Shown: positions 15,441 through 23,397 of the stretch, piece after piece
Position numbering within the stretch: position 1 is the stretch's first letter
Layout: every line of letters begins with the position of its first letter
Assembly (NCBI GenBank): GCA_029821635.1
Contig: JALGSW010000028.1
Coordinates: 1-41,212 of the forward strand
Direction of reading: 5' to 3'
Source: Candidatus Zipacnadia bacterium
Lineage (GTDB): Bacteria; Armatimonadota; Zipacnadia; Zipacnadales; UBA5352
Length of the DNA stretch: 41,212 nt
Translations under genes and position numbers: made by a program
The notes under the pieces: model-generated
Told to the model about the DNA's origin: nothing
Databases searched by the model: none
Seen by the model: the letters and a program-made list of their open reading frames with translations, nothing else

Positions 15441-16298
15441 CTACTCCTCGCCGGGGTAGGTGTAGAAGCCCTCTCCGGACTTCCGGCCCAGCTTCCCCTC
15501 GCGGACCATCCGCACGATACGCTCAGGCGGTCGGTAGCGCTCCTGCCCGGTGCTCTCGAACGGCGAGCGCAGCATGCTCAGGGCCATGTCGAGCCCCATC
15601 AGGTCCGCGGTACGCAGCGGGCCCATCGCGTGCCCCATGCCCATCTCGATCGCGCCGTCGATGGCCTCAGGCTGCGCTCCCTCGTCGAGCAGGTCGATAG
15701 CCGCGGTCAGCACGGCTCCGAAGGCCCGGTTCACGACATGGCGGGGCACTTCCATCGAGGTCATGGAGTGCTTACCGAGCCGCTCGCAGAGGAGCCGTGC
15801 GGCCTCGACGACGGCCGGCGCGGTCTGTGAGCCGGGATCGATCAGCACGAGCCTCATCGCGGGGGCGGGGTTGAAGAAGTGGACGCCCAGGAAGCACTCG
15901 GGGCGCCCGTAGGCCTCTCCCAGATCGTCGATGGGGAGCGCCAGCGTGTTCGTGGAGACGGGCGTGTCCGGGCGGATGCTGCGCGCGGCCTGGCTGAGCA
16001 CCCCGCGCTTGACCGCGAGGTCCTCTGAGACCGCCTCGATGACCCAGTCCGCCTCTTCGAGCACCTGCCAGGTCGGGTCCCAACTGACCAACTCCCGGAC
16101 GCGCTTTGCGTCATCGGGAGTGATCCTGCCGGTCTCCACGGCGCGCCGCAGCGACCGCTTGAGCAGCCTCTGACTGCGGTACATCGCCTCCTGTGAGGTG
16201 TCGAGCAGATGCGCGCGGATGCCGGCCTGGGCCGCGGCCTGCGCGATGCCCGTGCCCATGGTGCCTGCGCCGATGATACAGATCTCTCGGATCTCCAC
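15441..16298 (-). CDS. 3-hydroxyacyl-CoA (3-hydroxybutyryl-CoA) dehydrogenase
   Basis: 285 residues, the usual HBD length. The NAD-binding motif is IGAGTMGTGIAQAAAQAG at the N-terminus. The catalytic His lies in LGVHFFNPAPAMRLVLI. The C-terminal dimer domain has GHAMGPLRTADLMGLD and ends GRKSGEGFYTY. It oxidises or reduces 3-hydroxyacyl-CoA with NAD(H), in beta-oxidation or butyrate-type fermentation. The conserved PGFxxNR is changed to PRHVVNR. GTG 16298 is chosen because GGAG lies 8 bases upstream and the Rossmann motif then begins at the usual place; the open frame extends to 16571 without family similarity. No thiolase or crotonase is nearby. Confidence 0.88.
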   Translation of the reverse strand: MEIREICIIGAGTMGTGIAQAAAQAGIRAHLLDTSQEAMYRSQRLLKRSLRRAVETGRITPDDAKRVRELVSWDPTWQVLEEADWVIEAVSEDLAVKRGVLSQAARSIRPDTPVSTNTLALPIDDLGEAYGRPECFLGVHFFNPAPAMRLVLIDPGSQTAPAVVEAARLLCERLGKHSMTSMEVPRHVVNRAFGAVLTAAIDLLDEGAQPEAIDGAIEMGMGHAMGPLRTADLMGLDMALSMLRSPFESTGQERYRPPERIVRMVREGKLGRKSGEGFYTYPGEE

Positions 16299-16619
16299 CG
16301 CAATCACTCCACCGTACGGCGTTTTGATGCGCGTTCCCGCAGATCTTGCAGCGATTCTTGCCTGCATGACGCAACGGCGGCGGAGAATGCCTGCCCTGTT
16401 CCGACCTCTGTCGCGTGTTCCTGAAGGAGTCTTCCCCGCCGGTGTGCGGCAACCCTCTGTCGAATACAAAGGACAGCTGCCTCTTTGCGGTGAAGTCGAT
16501 GCCCTCGTGGACCAGCGCGTCCCGAACATCGAGTGGTTCAGCGGCGTCGTCATCGACGAGGAACAGCGCAAGGCGGCTGTCCGGGACGGACTGAGGGCCG
16601 TTGCCGTCGCTGTCGCTGC

Positions 16620-16655
16620 TTCCGTTGCTGCCGTTGCTTCCGTTGCTGCCGTATG
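16620..16655. repeat. Imperfect 9-bp tandem repeat in a promoter
   Basis: Four units alternate TTCCGTTGC and TGCCGTTGC; the last is changed to TGCCGTATG. The second and third units supply the -35 hexamer of the promoter at 16634-16662. The array is short and copy number in relatives is unknown. Confidence 0.6.
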
Positions 16656-16662
16656 TTAGACT
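16634..16662 (+). promoter_or_regulatory. Extended -10 promoter for the paralogous secreted protein pair
   Basis: TTGCTT (16634-16639), a 17-bp spacer and TAGACT (16657-16662) preceded by TGT form an extended -10 promoter. It lies 50 bp before the ATG at 16712. Confidence 0.6.
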
Positions 16663-16711
16663 GCCAGAGGACCCTGTAACGCTCTTCTTGGCGCAGAAGG
16701 TGGGTAGCAGC

Positions 16712-17587
16712 ATGGGCAGGCGGAAGGCACTGGCGGTCGCGGCGGCACTGGCTCTCGCGGCACTCCCGGCGGCGGCGCAGACGCCCACGCCGGGGATGCC
16801 GGAGGTGCCGCGTGACGCCGCGCAACTCTACGAAGACGTGCAGCTTCTCCGCAGCATCCGGACCCTTGACCTCACCAGCGAGCAGCTCGGCATGCTGATG
16901 CAGGTGAACACGAGCCTGCTTGAGCAGGCGGCGGGGCTCACCCGGCTTCGCGCGAGCACCTGGGCCGACGCTCACGAGCAGGTCGAGGCGGTGCTGGAGG
17001 CGTGGATGAGCGGTGAGACCGCCTCGGCCCGCAACAAGACCGCGGCCGACCGCGCCGTGAACCGCGTGAACGAGGCGCGCTCGGAGTATGAGAGCACGCG
17101 ACAACGAGCGGCCGAAGGACTGTACGCTCAACTCTCCGCCGAGCAGCGCGCGCTGGTGGAGGCGCCCGGGGTGGCCGAGGAGCGTGCCGCGCGCATCGCC
17201 CGGATGGGCGGGGCGGAATCCCCCGGGCAGTACGTGCTGGCCGAGCTTGACGCGATCCGCGACCTGATGCCCGACGAGTTCCGAATGCTGGCGACGGGCG
17301 AGGCGCAGCGCGTCGCGCGGGCGATCGTCGGCCCCGATTCGACGGACCTCCAGCAGATGACCGCGGCGGTGCTGGGCGTGCTGCAGCAGGTCTACGGCTG
17401 GACCCCGCAACGCTACCTCGAGCAGCGCCCGACGCTGCCGCAACAGATCGAGGCGCTGCTGGGCATACAGGCGCTCGCGAAGAGCCCGCCGGTGCCGTGG
17501 AGCGAGCTGGTGCGACTGACGGCGAGCACGAGGACGTCGGTTGTTGTGATGGCGATTGTGCCGCCCGGCGGGGGTGAGGTGGAGTGA
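16712..17587 (+). CDS. Secreted helical protein of unknown function (first of a related pair)
   Basis: 291 residues with a signal peptide MGRRKALAVAAALALAALPAAAQ. The mature part is almost all alpha-helix with coiled-coil-like stretches (RTLDLTSEQLGMLMQVNTSL, RVNEARSEYESTRQRAAEGLYAQLSAEQRAL). The SEQL/AEQR motifs recall helical periplasmic proteins of the Spy/LTXXQ kind, but identity is not established. The C-terminus PPVPWSELVRLTASTRTSVVV matches the end of the next protein (VPWSQLYRVVTNPQTLVVV), so the two look like diverged tandem paralogues. The stop overlaps or touches the next start. Function unknown. Confidence 0.8.
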   Translation: MGRRKALAVAAALALAALPAAAQTPTPGMPEVPRDAAQLYEDVQLLRSIRTLDLTSEQLGMLMQVNTSLLEQAAGLTRLRASTWADAHEQVEAVLEAWMSGETASARNKTAADRAVNRVNEARSEYESTRQRAAEGLYAQLSAEQRALVEAPGVAEERAARIARMGGAESPGQYVLAELDAIRDLMPDEFRMLATGEAQRVARAIVGPDSTDLQQMTAAVLGVLQQVYGWTPQRYLEQRPTLPQQIEALLGIQALAKSPPVPWSELVRLTASTRTSVVVMAIVPPGGGEVE

Positions 17588-17589
17588 GG

Positions 17590-18438
17590 ATGAAGCGGAT
17601 GAGATGGCTGGCGGGTGTGCTGATGGCATTCGTGGTCGCGCTCCCTGCGGCCGCCGACGAGATGCAGGACGCGATGGATCGCGCCGACGCGCTGAACCTG
17701 ATGCTGCAGGTGCGTGTGCAACCCTCGCAGGCGCAGCAGATGGTGGGGCCGCTGCAGCGCATCCAGGAACTCGTGAAGGCGTACGATGACACGCAGACTA
17801 ACGCGCTCAACCGGCTGGCTACGTCGCTGCAGCGTGCCCGGGCGGAGCTGATCGCGGGCGAGGAACTGTCCGCGCAGATGACCGCTGCGCTGGACGGCTA
17901 CCAGCAGCAGCGTGAGGCCGGGAGGCAGGCGCTCTACTCCTCAGTGGCGGCGCAGATGCAGCTCGTCGCATCGACGCTCACAGCCGAGCAGAACCGCTAC
18001 CTGGACTGGACGCCGCCGGGGTCGATCCGCCCTGAGGAGCTCCTGGCGGAGCGCATGGAGATGCAGCAGGTCGCGATGGGGCGCGTTCAGGAGGCCGCGC
18101 GGATGCTCGACGCGGTCAAGCACCTGGACGCCTTCAACTTCGTGACCGCCCGCAGCCCGATGATCAACGACTACCTTGCGCTCTACTTCCGACCCGACGC
18201 GCAGCAGTTCCAGCAGGCCTACCAGATCGCAATCAACTACACGAGCCAGGTGCGGATGCTCTCCGAGCAGCAGTGGCAGGCACAGTCGCTCGACATCGGG
18301 GCGGGTCTGGTCGAGGAGCTCGGGCTGATGCCACAGATGGACCCGGGCGTACAGCCGGGCACGGTCCCGTGGAGCCAACTCTACCGCGTGGTGACGAACC
18401 CGCAGACGCTCGTGGTCGTCCGGGGGCTTGCGCGATAG
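17590..18438 (+). CDS. Secreted helical protein of unknown function (second of a related pair)
   Basis: 282 residues with the signal peptide MKRMRWLAGVLMAFVVALPAAA. Long amphipathic helices follow, rich in Gln and Ala (QPSQAQQMVGPLQRIQELVKAYD, AEQNRYLDW), with a C-terminal VPWSQLYRVV motif shared with the preceding protein. ATG 17590 is chosen with GGTGGAG 5 bases upstream; GTG 17584 is the alternative and would overlap the previous stop. Translational coupling with the first gene is likely. No catalytic motif is visible. A role in envelope stress or as a scaffold is only a guess. Confidence 0.8.
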   Translation: MKRMRWLAGVLMAFVVALPAAADEMQDAMDRADALNLMLQVRVQPSQAQQMVGPLQRIQELVKAYDDTQTNALNRLATSLQRARAELIAGEELSAQMTAALDGYQQQREAGRQALYSSVAAQMQLVASTLTAEQNRYLDWTPPGSIRPEELLAERMEMQQVAMGRVQEAARMLDAVKHLDAFNFVTARSPMINDYLALYFRPDAQQFQQAYQIAINYTSQVRMLSEQQWQAQSLDIGAGLVEELGLMPQMDPGVQPGTVPWSQLYRVVTNPQTLVVVRGLAR

Positions 18439-18581
18439 GCATGACGGACGATCACGACGCGTCGATCGAGGGAGAAGCCGCACTACTAAGCCCGCCCGTC
18501 CAGGTGGAACTGCTCGTGCCCGCAACCGGCGGCGCATGACCACCTGGCTGTGAGACGCATGACGTGCAGGAGCTGGTCACG

Positions 18582-19163
18582 ATGGGAACGGTCGGCCCCG
18601 CATCCGATGTCGCCGCCATACGCACGCGCCTGCGAGACCTGCTCGTCGAGCGAGCGATCCAGTACGGGCACTTTGTGCTGGCATCCGGCCAGACGAGCAC
18701 CTACTACGTGGACAAGGCGCAGATCACGCTGATGGGCGAGGGGCTGTACTGCCTCGCGCGCGTGGTCCTCGACCAGATCGACGGCATGGACGTGCAGGCG
18801 GTCGGCGGGATGACAATCGGCGCGGATCCGATCGCAGGCGCGGTGTCCGCGCTTGGCATCTGCCACGGCCAGCACCTCGACGCGTTCATCGTGCGCAAGG
18901 AGCGCAAGGAGCGCGGCACGCGCCAGCGCGTCGAGGGGCCGCTGCCGCAGGGCGCGCGCGTGGTGGTCCTCGAGGACGTCATCACCACCGGAGGCTCCGC
19001 CATCGAGGCCATCAAGGCCGTCGAGGAGGAGTGCGACGCCACGGTGGTGCAGGTCATCGCGATGGTGGACCGGCTCCAGGGCGGCCGCGAAGCCATCGTC
19101 GAGGCGGGCTACGAGATCACCGCGCTCTTCACCGTCGAGGACCTGGGTGTCGAGCGGGAGTAG
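18582..19163 (+). CDS. pyrE: Orotate phosphoribosyltransferase
   Basis: 193 residues. It joins orotate and PRPP to give OMP in pyrimidine synthesis. The N-terminal region reads VERAIQYGHFVLASGQTSTYYVDK, a usual PyrE start with the substrate hood. The PRPP-binding motif is VVVLEDVITTGGSAIEAI, with the catalytic loop KERKERGTRQRVEG before it. ATG 18582 follows AGGAG by 9 bases; GTG 18564 is an alternative. It lies 143 bp after the secreted pair, with no other pyr genes in view. A terminator hairpin follows. Confidence 0.93.
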   Translation: MGTVGPASDVAAIRTRLRDLLVERAIQYGHFVLASGQTSTYYVDKAQITLMGEGLYCLARVVLDQIDGMDVQAVGGMTIGADPIAGAVSALGICHGQHLDAFIVRKERKERGTRQRVEGPLPQGARVVVLEDVITTGGSAIEAIKAVEEECDATVVQVIAMVDRLQGGREAIVEAGYEITALFTVEDLGVERE

Positions 19164-19189
19164 CGGACGCGGCGGAAGCGAGGAAGATC

Positions 19190-19230
19190 ACGGGCGGGCA
19201 GACGATGCCCGCCCGTTCAGCGTTTCTGCT
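19190..19230 (+). terminator. Terminator after pyrE
   Basis: ACGGGCGGGCA (19190-19200), the loop GACGA and TGCCCGCCCGT (19206-19216) form an 11-bp perfect stem followed by TCAGCGTTTCTGCT, 26 bp after the stop codon. Confidence 0.75.
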
Positions 19231-19237
19231 CATCGTC

Positions 19238-19270
19238 GTTGCGTGGCGCAGGCATTCCTGCCTGCGGGCG
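19238..19270 (-). repeat. Third copy of the 53-bp repeat core, inverted
   Basis: The reverse complement of this stretch matches the core of the repeats at 1835 and 1994, including the 7-bp stem around GCAGGCAGGAATGCCTGC. It lies between the pyrE terminator and the next gene. Confidence 0.7.
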
Positions 19271-19363
19271 GTTTGCCATTGCTCAGAGGACCTTCCGCCC
19301 CGGAAGGGAATTAGGCAGTGACTGTTCAGCAGCGCCGTGGCACACTCGTGAAGGATGAGACTG

Positions 19364-20623
19364 ATGGAGAAGCTCGTTCAGATCGGCGCCGGGAACATCG
19401 GCCGCAGCTTCGTCGGCCAGATCTTCTCCCGCGCCGGCTTTGAGGTAGTGTTCGTGGACGTGAGCCAGGAGATCGTCGGGGCGCTCAATGAGCGCGGCAG
19501 CTACACCGTCGAGATCAAGGACCGCGAGCCGAGGACAATCCTCGTCGAGAGCGTGCGCGGCGTCGATGGCCGCGACACCCGCGCGGTCGCGAAGGAGCTC
19601 GCGACCTGCCGCGTCGCCGCCACCGCCGTCGGGCCGGCCGCGTTGCCCTACATCTACCCGAACCTGGCCGCCGGGCTCGTGCGCAGGCGCGAGGCGGGCA
19701 ACGGGCCGCTCGACGTGATCATCTGCGAGAACATGCGCAACGCCGCCGAGGCCATGTACGAGGGCGTCGCCGAGCACCTGCCCGCCAGCTTCCCCGTGCG
19801 CGAGATGCTCGGCGCGGTCGAGACCTCGATCGGGAAGATGGTCCCGATCATGGATGAGGAGATCCGCGAGCGCGACCCGCTGCTGGTCTACGCCGAGGCC
19901 TACAACACGCTTATCTGCGACGCGAAGGGCTTCCTGAACCCGATCCCGGACGTGCCCGAGCTTGCGCCCAAGCAGAACATGAAGGCCTACGTGGACCGCA
20001 AGCTCTTCGTGCACAACCTCGGGCACGCGCTGTGCGCCTACTTCGCGCACCTCGAGGCGCCGGAGCTGATATACACCTGGGAGGCCGTGCGGCACCCGAC
20101 GGTCGGCCCGGCGACGCGCGCGGGCATGATGGAGTCGGCCCGCGCGCTCATCCGCGCTTACCCCGACGAGTTCAGCGAGGCCAATCAGGCCGAGCACGTG
20201 GACGACCTGCTGCAGCGCTTCGAGAACAAAGCGCTCGGCGACACGACCTACCGCGTGGGCCGCGACGTGCGCCGCAAGCTCGGGCGCGAGGACCGCGTGA
20301 TCGGCGCGTTGCGCTTCAACGCGCGCTGGGACACCGACGCGCCCTTCACGACGCTATGCGCGGCGGCGGGGATGCGCTTCCGCGCGCTCGATGAGAACGG
20401 GGAGATGTACGAGAACGATCGTGACTTCGCGAACCACGTCTACCCCGAGGGTGCGGAATACGTGCTGCGCGCGGTGGCCGGGCTTGCGCCCGGCGACCCG
20501 CTCGACCGCGACGTCTTCGCGGCGGTGATGGCCGCGGACGCGTTCGTCGGCGAGCGCCTCGCCGCGGGCGAGAGTATCCTCGACATCACCGGCGACGAGT
20601 TCGCACAGTTCGGTGAGGAGTGA
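19364..20623 (+). CDS. mtlD: Mannitol-1-phosphate 5-dehydrogenase-like protein
   Basis: 419 residues of the polyol dehydrogenase family. The N-terminal Rossmann domain has QIGAGNIGRSFVGQIFSRAGFEVVFVD. The C-terminal domain carries the K-x4-N-x2-H signature in RKLFVHNLGHA, typical of mannitol/mannitol-1-phosphate dehydrogenases. The expected reaction is mannitol-1-P + NAD to fructose-6-P, cytoplasmic. No PTS genes are adjacent, so another polyol phosphate or uronate is possible. Start 19364 is chosen with AAGGA about 8 bases upstream; 19355 is the alternative. It precedes a BNR-type protein gene by 147 bp. Confidence 0.82.
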   Translation: MEKLVQIGAGNIGRSFVGQIFSRAGFEVVFVDVSQEIVGALNERGSYTVEIKDREPRTILVESVRGVDGRDTRAVAKELATCRVAATAVGPAALPYIYPNLAAGLVRRREAGNGPLDVIICENMRNAAEAMYEGVAEHLPASFPVREMLGAVETSIGKMVPIMDEEIRERDPLLVYAEAYNTLICDAKGFLNPIPDVPELAPKQNMKAYVDRKLFVHNLGHALCAYFAHLEAPELIYTWEAVRHPTVGPATRAGMMESARALIRAYPDEFSEANQAEHVDDLLQRFENKALGDTTYRVGRDVRRKLGREDRVIGALRFNARWDTDAPFTTLCAAAGMRFRALDENGEMYENDRDFANHVYPEGAEYVLRAVAGLAPGDPLDRDVFAAVMAADAFVGERLAAGESILDITGDEFAQFGEE

Positions 20624-20635
20624 TCTTCCGTGCGA

Positions 20636-20695
20636 CGGACACTCCTGTCCGTCGGTCTGCTTGCGCTCCCCTGGCTGCCCGGACAGGAGTGTCCG
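20636..20695. repeat. Perfect 15-bp inverted repeat (REP-like hairpin)
   Basis: CGGACACTCCTGTCC (20636-20650) and its exact reverse complement (20681-20695) are separated by 30 bp. The element lies between two genes and inside the upstream extension of the next open frame. This argues that translation starts downstream of it. Confidence 0.75.
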
Positions 20696-20770
20696 GGCCA
20701 CGGAGCGCGCCGCCGTCGCCGTTACTTGCCACTTGCAGCCTGCTGCTTGCTGCTGTCAGGAGCGATCGCC

Positions 20771-22120
20771 ATGTCCGCTGAGAACACGCTTCCGCCCCCC
20801 GAGACCCGTGGCGTCTGGTACCACTGCGGCTCGGCGAACCTGCTGCCCGATCAGGGCGCGGTCTACTGCGGCCCGATGGCCACCTACTGCGCGTGGCACC
20901 GGCCGATGGCGATCTACCGGGCGGACGCGAACCGCTCGTACTTCGTCTTCGGCAGCGCGGGCAACCGGCCGACGATCAGCTACTACGATCACTCCGCCGG
21001 CACGTGGGCCTACCCGGTGGTCATCGGCGAGAACCCCGATGGCGACGCGCACCGCAACCCCACGCTGCTGATCGACGAAGAGGGCTACCTCTACATGTTC
21101 TGGGGCGCGCACGGGCATGAGAGCTTCGTGCATCGCTCCGTCCGCCCGCATGACATCAGCGAGTGGGAGGGGCGTGCGGCGCTCGAGGAGACCGGCGCGA
21201 CCTACCCGCAGCCGTGGATGCTGCGCGAGGGCGAGCTGTTCGTCTCCTACCGCAAGGCCCCCGGCTGGCGCTGCCGCTTCTCGACCGACGGGGCGCTGAC
21301 CTGGTCCGACCCGGTGGACATCGCCGCATTCGGCGTGGCGGACAATGCGAGAGGCGCCAGCGAGTTCGCGATCTACGGCTCAACCGTCGCCGAGGAGGGC
21401 CCCCACCCGCGCAAGCTGCACTTCGCCTTCTCACGCCTCGGCGGCGGCACACCCGAGGAGGTCGCCACCAAGCACCTCTGGGGCAGGCGCTACAACCTCT
21501 ACTACACGCGCTCCGACGATGGCGGCCGCACCTGGCGCCGCTCCGACGGCACGCAGTACGACCTGCCCACCGGCGAGGAGCAGGCCGAGAAGCTCTACGA
21601 CTCGGGCACCCGCGGCGTCTGGATCAAGGACATCCAGCTCGACCTCGACGGCAACCCCATGATCCTCTTCCTCGAGGGCGAGGTCGAGACGTTCCACGCG
21701 TGGTGGAAGGTCGCGCGGCAGACCCCCGACGGCTGGGAGATCGCCGACGTGACCGAGAGCGATCACATGTATGATGCCGGCGCGCTGATGGTCTTCGCGC
21801 GCGACGACATACGCATGTGGGGCGCGAGCGGCGACAATCAGCCGCACGAGGATGGCGGCGAGATCGAGGAGTTCACGTCCACCGGCGGCGGCGCGACGTG
21901 GTCGCTCACGCGCCGGCTCACCGAGGGCTCGCAGTACTCGCACAACCACGTGAAGCCGATCATGGGCCATCGCGACGGCCCCGGCGACGTGCGGGCGATC
22001 TGGAGCTACGGCGACTCGCGCAAGCCGCCGGAGACCGACGACGTGCGGCTCTACTACATCGGGGATGGCATGGATCGGGGCCGGGAGATCCCCTTCCCGC
22101 CCGGCCCGGAGGAGGACTGA
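20771..22120 (+). CDS. BNR-repeat (sialidase-like fold) protein
   Basis: 449 residues of the BNR_4-like type, with repeated beta-propeller blade signatures: FSTDGALTWSDP, YTRSDDGGRTWRRSDG and TSTGGGATWSLT (Asp-box-like S-x-D-x-G-x-T-W). Early conserved stretches are YRADANRSYFVFGS and HRNPTLLIDEEGYLYMFWGAHGH. Such proteins bind or cleave polysaccharides, including ulvan-type lyases; the activity here is unknown. ATG 20771 follows AGGAG by 8 bases. The frame is open to 20630 and includes a hydrophobic stretch, so a signal peptide from a non-ATG start between 20720 and 20771 is possible. The cysE-like gene starts 2 bp after its stop. Confidence 0.82.
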   Translation: MSAENTLPPPETRGVWYHCGSANLLPDQGAVYCGPMATYCAWHRPMAIYRADANRSYFVFGSAGNRPTISYYDHSAGTWAYPVVIGENPDGDAHRNPTLLIDEEGYLYMFWGAHGHESFVHRSVRPHDISEWEGRAALEETGATYPQPWMLREGELFVSYRKAPGWRCRFSTDGALTWSDPVDIAAFGVADNARGASEFAIYGSTVAEEGPHPRKLHFAFSRLGGGTPEEVATKHLWGRRYNLYYTRSDDGGRTWRRSDGTQYDLPTGEEQAEKLYDSGTRGVWIKDIQLDLDGNPMILFLEGEVETFHAWWKVARQTPDGWEIADVTESDHMYDAGALMVFARDDIRMWGASGDNQPHEDGGEIEEFTSTGGGATWSLTRRLTEGSQYSHNHVKPIMGHRDGPGDVRAIWSYGDSRKPPETDDVRLYYIGDGMDRGREIPFPPGPEED

Positions 22121-22122
22121 GG

Positions 22123-23121
22123 ATGGTCCAGGAGAGGTACCCGCTCGAGCGCTGTGAGCAGTGCGACGCGCGCGACCTGTGCTCGTGCCGCGGCCCCGCG
22201 CAGCTCTCGTGCTACGTCGTCGATCAGCTCTTCCAGAGCTTCGGCGAGGACGGCATCGACACGCCCGAGGAGGTCGGGACGCCGGTCCCCTCGCCCGGGC
22301 GGGTGCTGGAGGCGCTCTTCTGCGTCATGGACGTGCTCTTCCCAGGCCGCATGCACACCGAACTCGACGTGGACTCCTCCACCGAGGCCTTCATCGAGGA
22401 GCGGCTCGCGCGCGCCTTCCGGCTGATCGGCCGGGAGATCGGGCGCGCGCTGCCCTTCCGCTGGACCGGTGCCTACGCGCGGGCGAAGAGCGAGACGGAC
22501 GCGGACGCCAACGCCACCGAGACCGCGGCGCTGCTGGCGAGCCGCTTCATCGCCGAGATCCCGCGCATCCGCGAGCTGCTGGTCGCCGACGTGCAGGCCG
22601 CCTACTACGGCGACCCGGCCGCGCACACCTACGCCGAGATCATGCTCAGCTACCCCGGCCTGCAGGCCATCACCGTCCAGCGCGTGGCGCATGTGCTCTA
22701 CGAACTGGACGTGCCGCTGATCCCGCGCATGATGAGCGAGTGGGCGCACACCACCACCGGGATCGACATCCACCCTGGCGCGAAGATCGGGAGGAGCTTC
22801 TTCATCGACCACGGCACCGGCGTGGTCATCGGCGAGACCTGCGAGATCGGCGATAGCGTGAAGCTCTACCAGGGCGTGACCCTCGGCGCTCTCAGCTTCC
22901 CCCTCGACGAGGACGGCAACCCGATCAAGGACATCAAGCGCCATCCCACTCTGGAGGACGACGTGGTGGTCTACGCGAACGCTACGATCCTCGGCGGTGA
23001 CACGGTGATCGGCAGGGGCTCGGTGATCGGCTCGAACGTCTGGCTCATCAAGTCCGCTCCGCCCGGCAGCACCGTCACGCAGGGCGACGTCGAGGTGAAG
23101 GTGAAGCGCAACAACGACTGA
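22123..23121 (+). CDS. cysE: Serine O-acetyltransferase with Cys-rich N-terminal extension
   Basis: 332 residues. The core is the left-handed beta-helix acetyltransferase of EpsC/SAT type: YPGLQAITVQRVAHVLYE, GIDIHPGAKIGRSFFIDHGTGVVIGETCEIGD, KRHPTLEDDVVVYANATILGG. It transfers acetyl from acetyl-CoA to serine, the first step of cysteine synthesis. The N-terminus is unusual: five cysteines within residues 11-30 (C11, C14, C20, C22, C30), which could bind a metal or Fe-S cluster; that is inference. GAGGACTGAGG immediately precedes the ATG. Its end is 66 bp before a small acidic protein gene. Confidence 0.92.
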   Translation: MVQERYPLERCEQCDARDLCSCRGPAQLSCYVVDQLFQSFGEDGIDTPEEVGTPVPSPGRVLEALFCVMDVLFPGRMHTELDVDSSTEAFIEERLARAFRLIGREIGRALPFRWTGAYARAKSETDADANATETAALLASRFIAEIPRIRELLVADVQAAYYGDPAAHTYAEIMLSYPGLQAITVQRVAHVLYELDVPLIPRMMSEWAHTTTGIDIHPGAKIGRSFFIDHGTGVVIGETCEIGDSVKLYQGVTLGALSFPLDEDGNPIKDIKRHPTLEDDVVVYANATILGGDTVIGRGSVIGSNVWLIKSAPPGSTVTQGDVEVKVKRNND

Positions 23122-23187
23122 CGCTCGCTCCGTAGCCGTTCCCGTCGCCGTCCGCACACGTTCGCACACTCGGGAGGAACGATCACG

Positions 23188-23358
23188 ATGAAGATGCAGA
23201 GCCCACGCGATCACATCCGCGAGGCGCAGATGATCCTCGAAGACATGCAGCGCCCGGTGGAGATGCGCTACAACGGCACGCAGGCGCACGCGATGCTCGC
23301 CATCGCCAAGATGATGCTCACGCAGATGGGCGATGACTACGAAGAGGACGACGACTGA
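23188..23358 (+). CDS. Small acidic helical protein of unknown function
   Basis: 56 residues: MKMQSPRDHIREAQMILEDM..., then a Met/Ala-rich second helix (AHAMLAIAKMMLTQMG) and an acidic tail (DDYEEDDD). GGGAGGA lies about 9 bases before the ATG, and codon third positions are GC-biased like neighbouring genes. The pattern of two short helices with AHAMLAIA resembles many small unnamed bacterial proteins. It lies 66 bp after the serine acetyltransferase gene and 39 bp before the pectate lyase-like gene. No function can be assigned. Confidence 0.75.
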   Translation: MKMQSPRDHIREAQMILEDMQRPVEMRYNGTQAHAMLAIAKMMLTQMGDDYEEDDD

Positions 23359-23397
23359 ACGACCGCGCGCCTGAGGTGGACCGGGGAGGTGGCTGTC

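Larger units (their letters stand above)
16299..16711. other. Spacer between divergent genes, with a coding-like fragment
   Basis: A rightward frame open from 16198 to 16659 runs through this stretch. Its part from about 16495 to 16597 (DALVDQRVPNIEWFSGVVID...) has strongly GC-biased third positions, like true genes here, but no start, ribosome site or family can be assigned. It may be a gene remnant or chance. The right end holds a 9-bp tandem repeat (16620-16655) and a promoter (16634-16662). Confidence 0.4.

Noticed and set aside
18441-18539. 32-codon rightward frame between the secreted pair and pyrE (MTDDHDASIEGEAALL...)
   Set aside because: It starts just after the stop of the preceding gene but has no convincing ribosome site and is too short to support from sequence alone.
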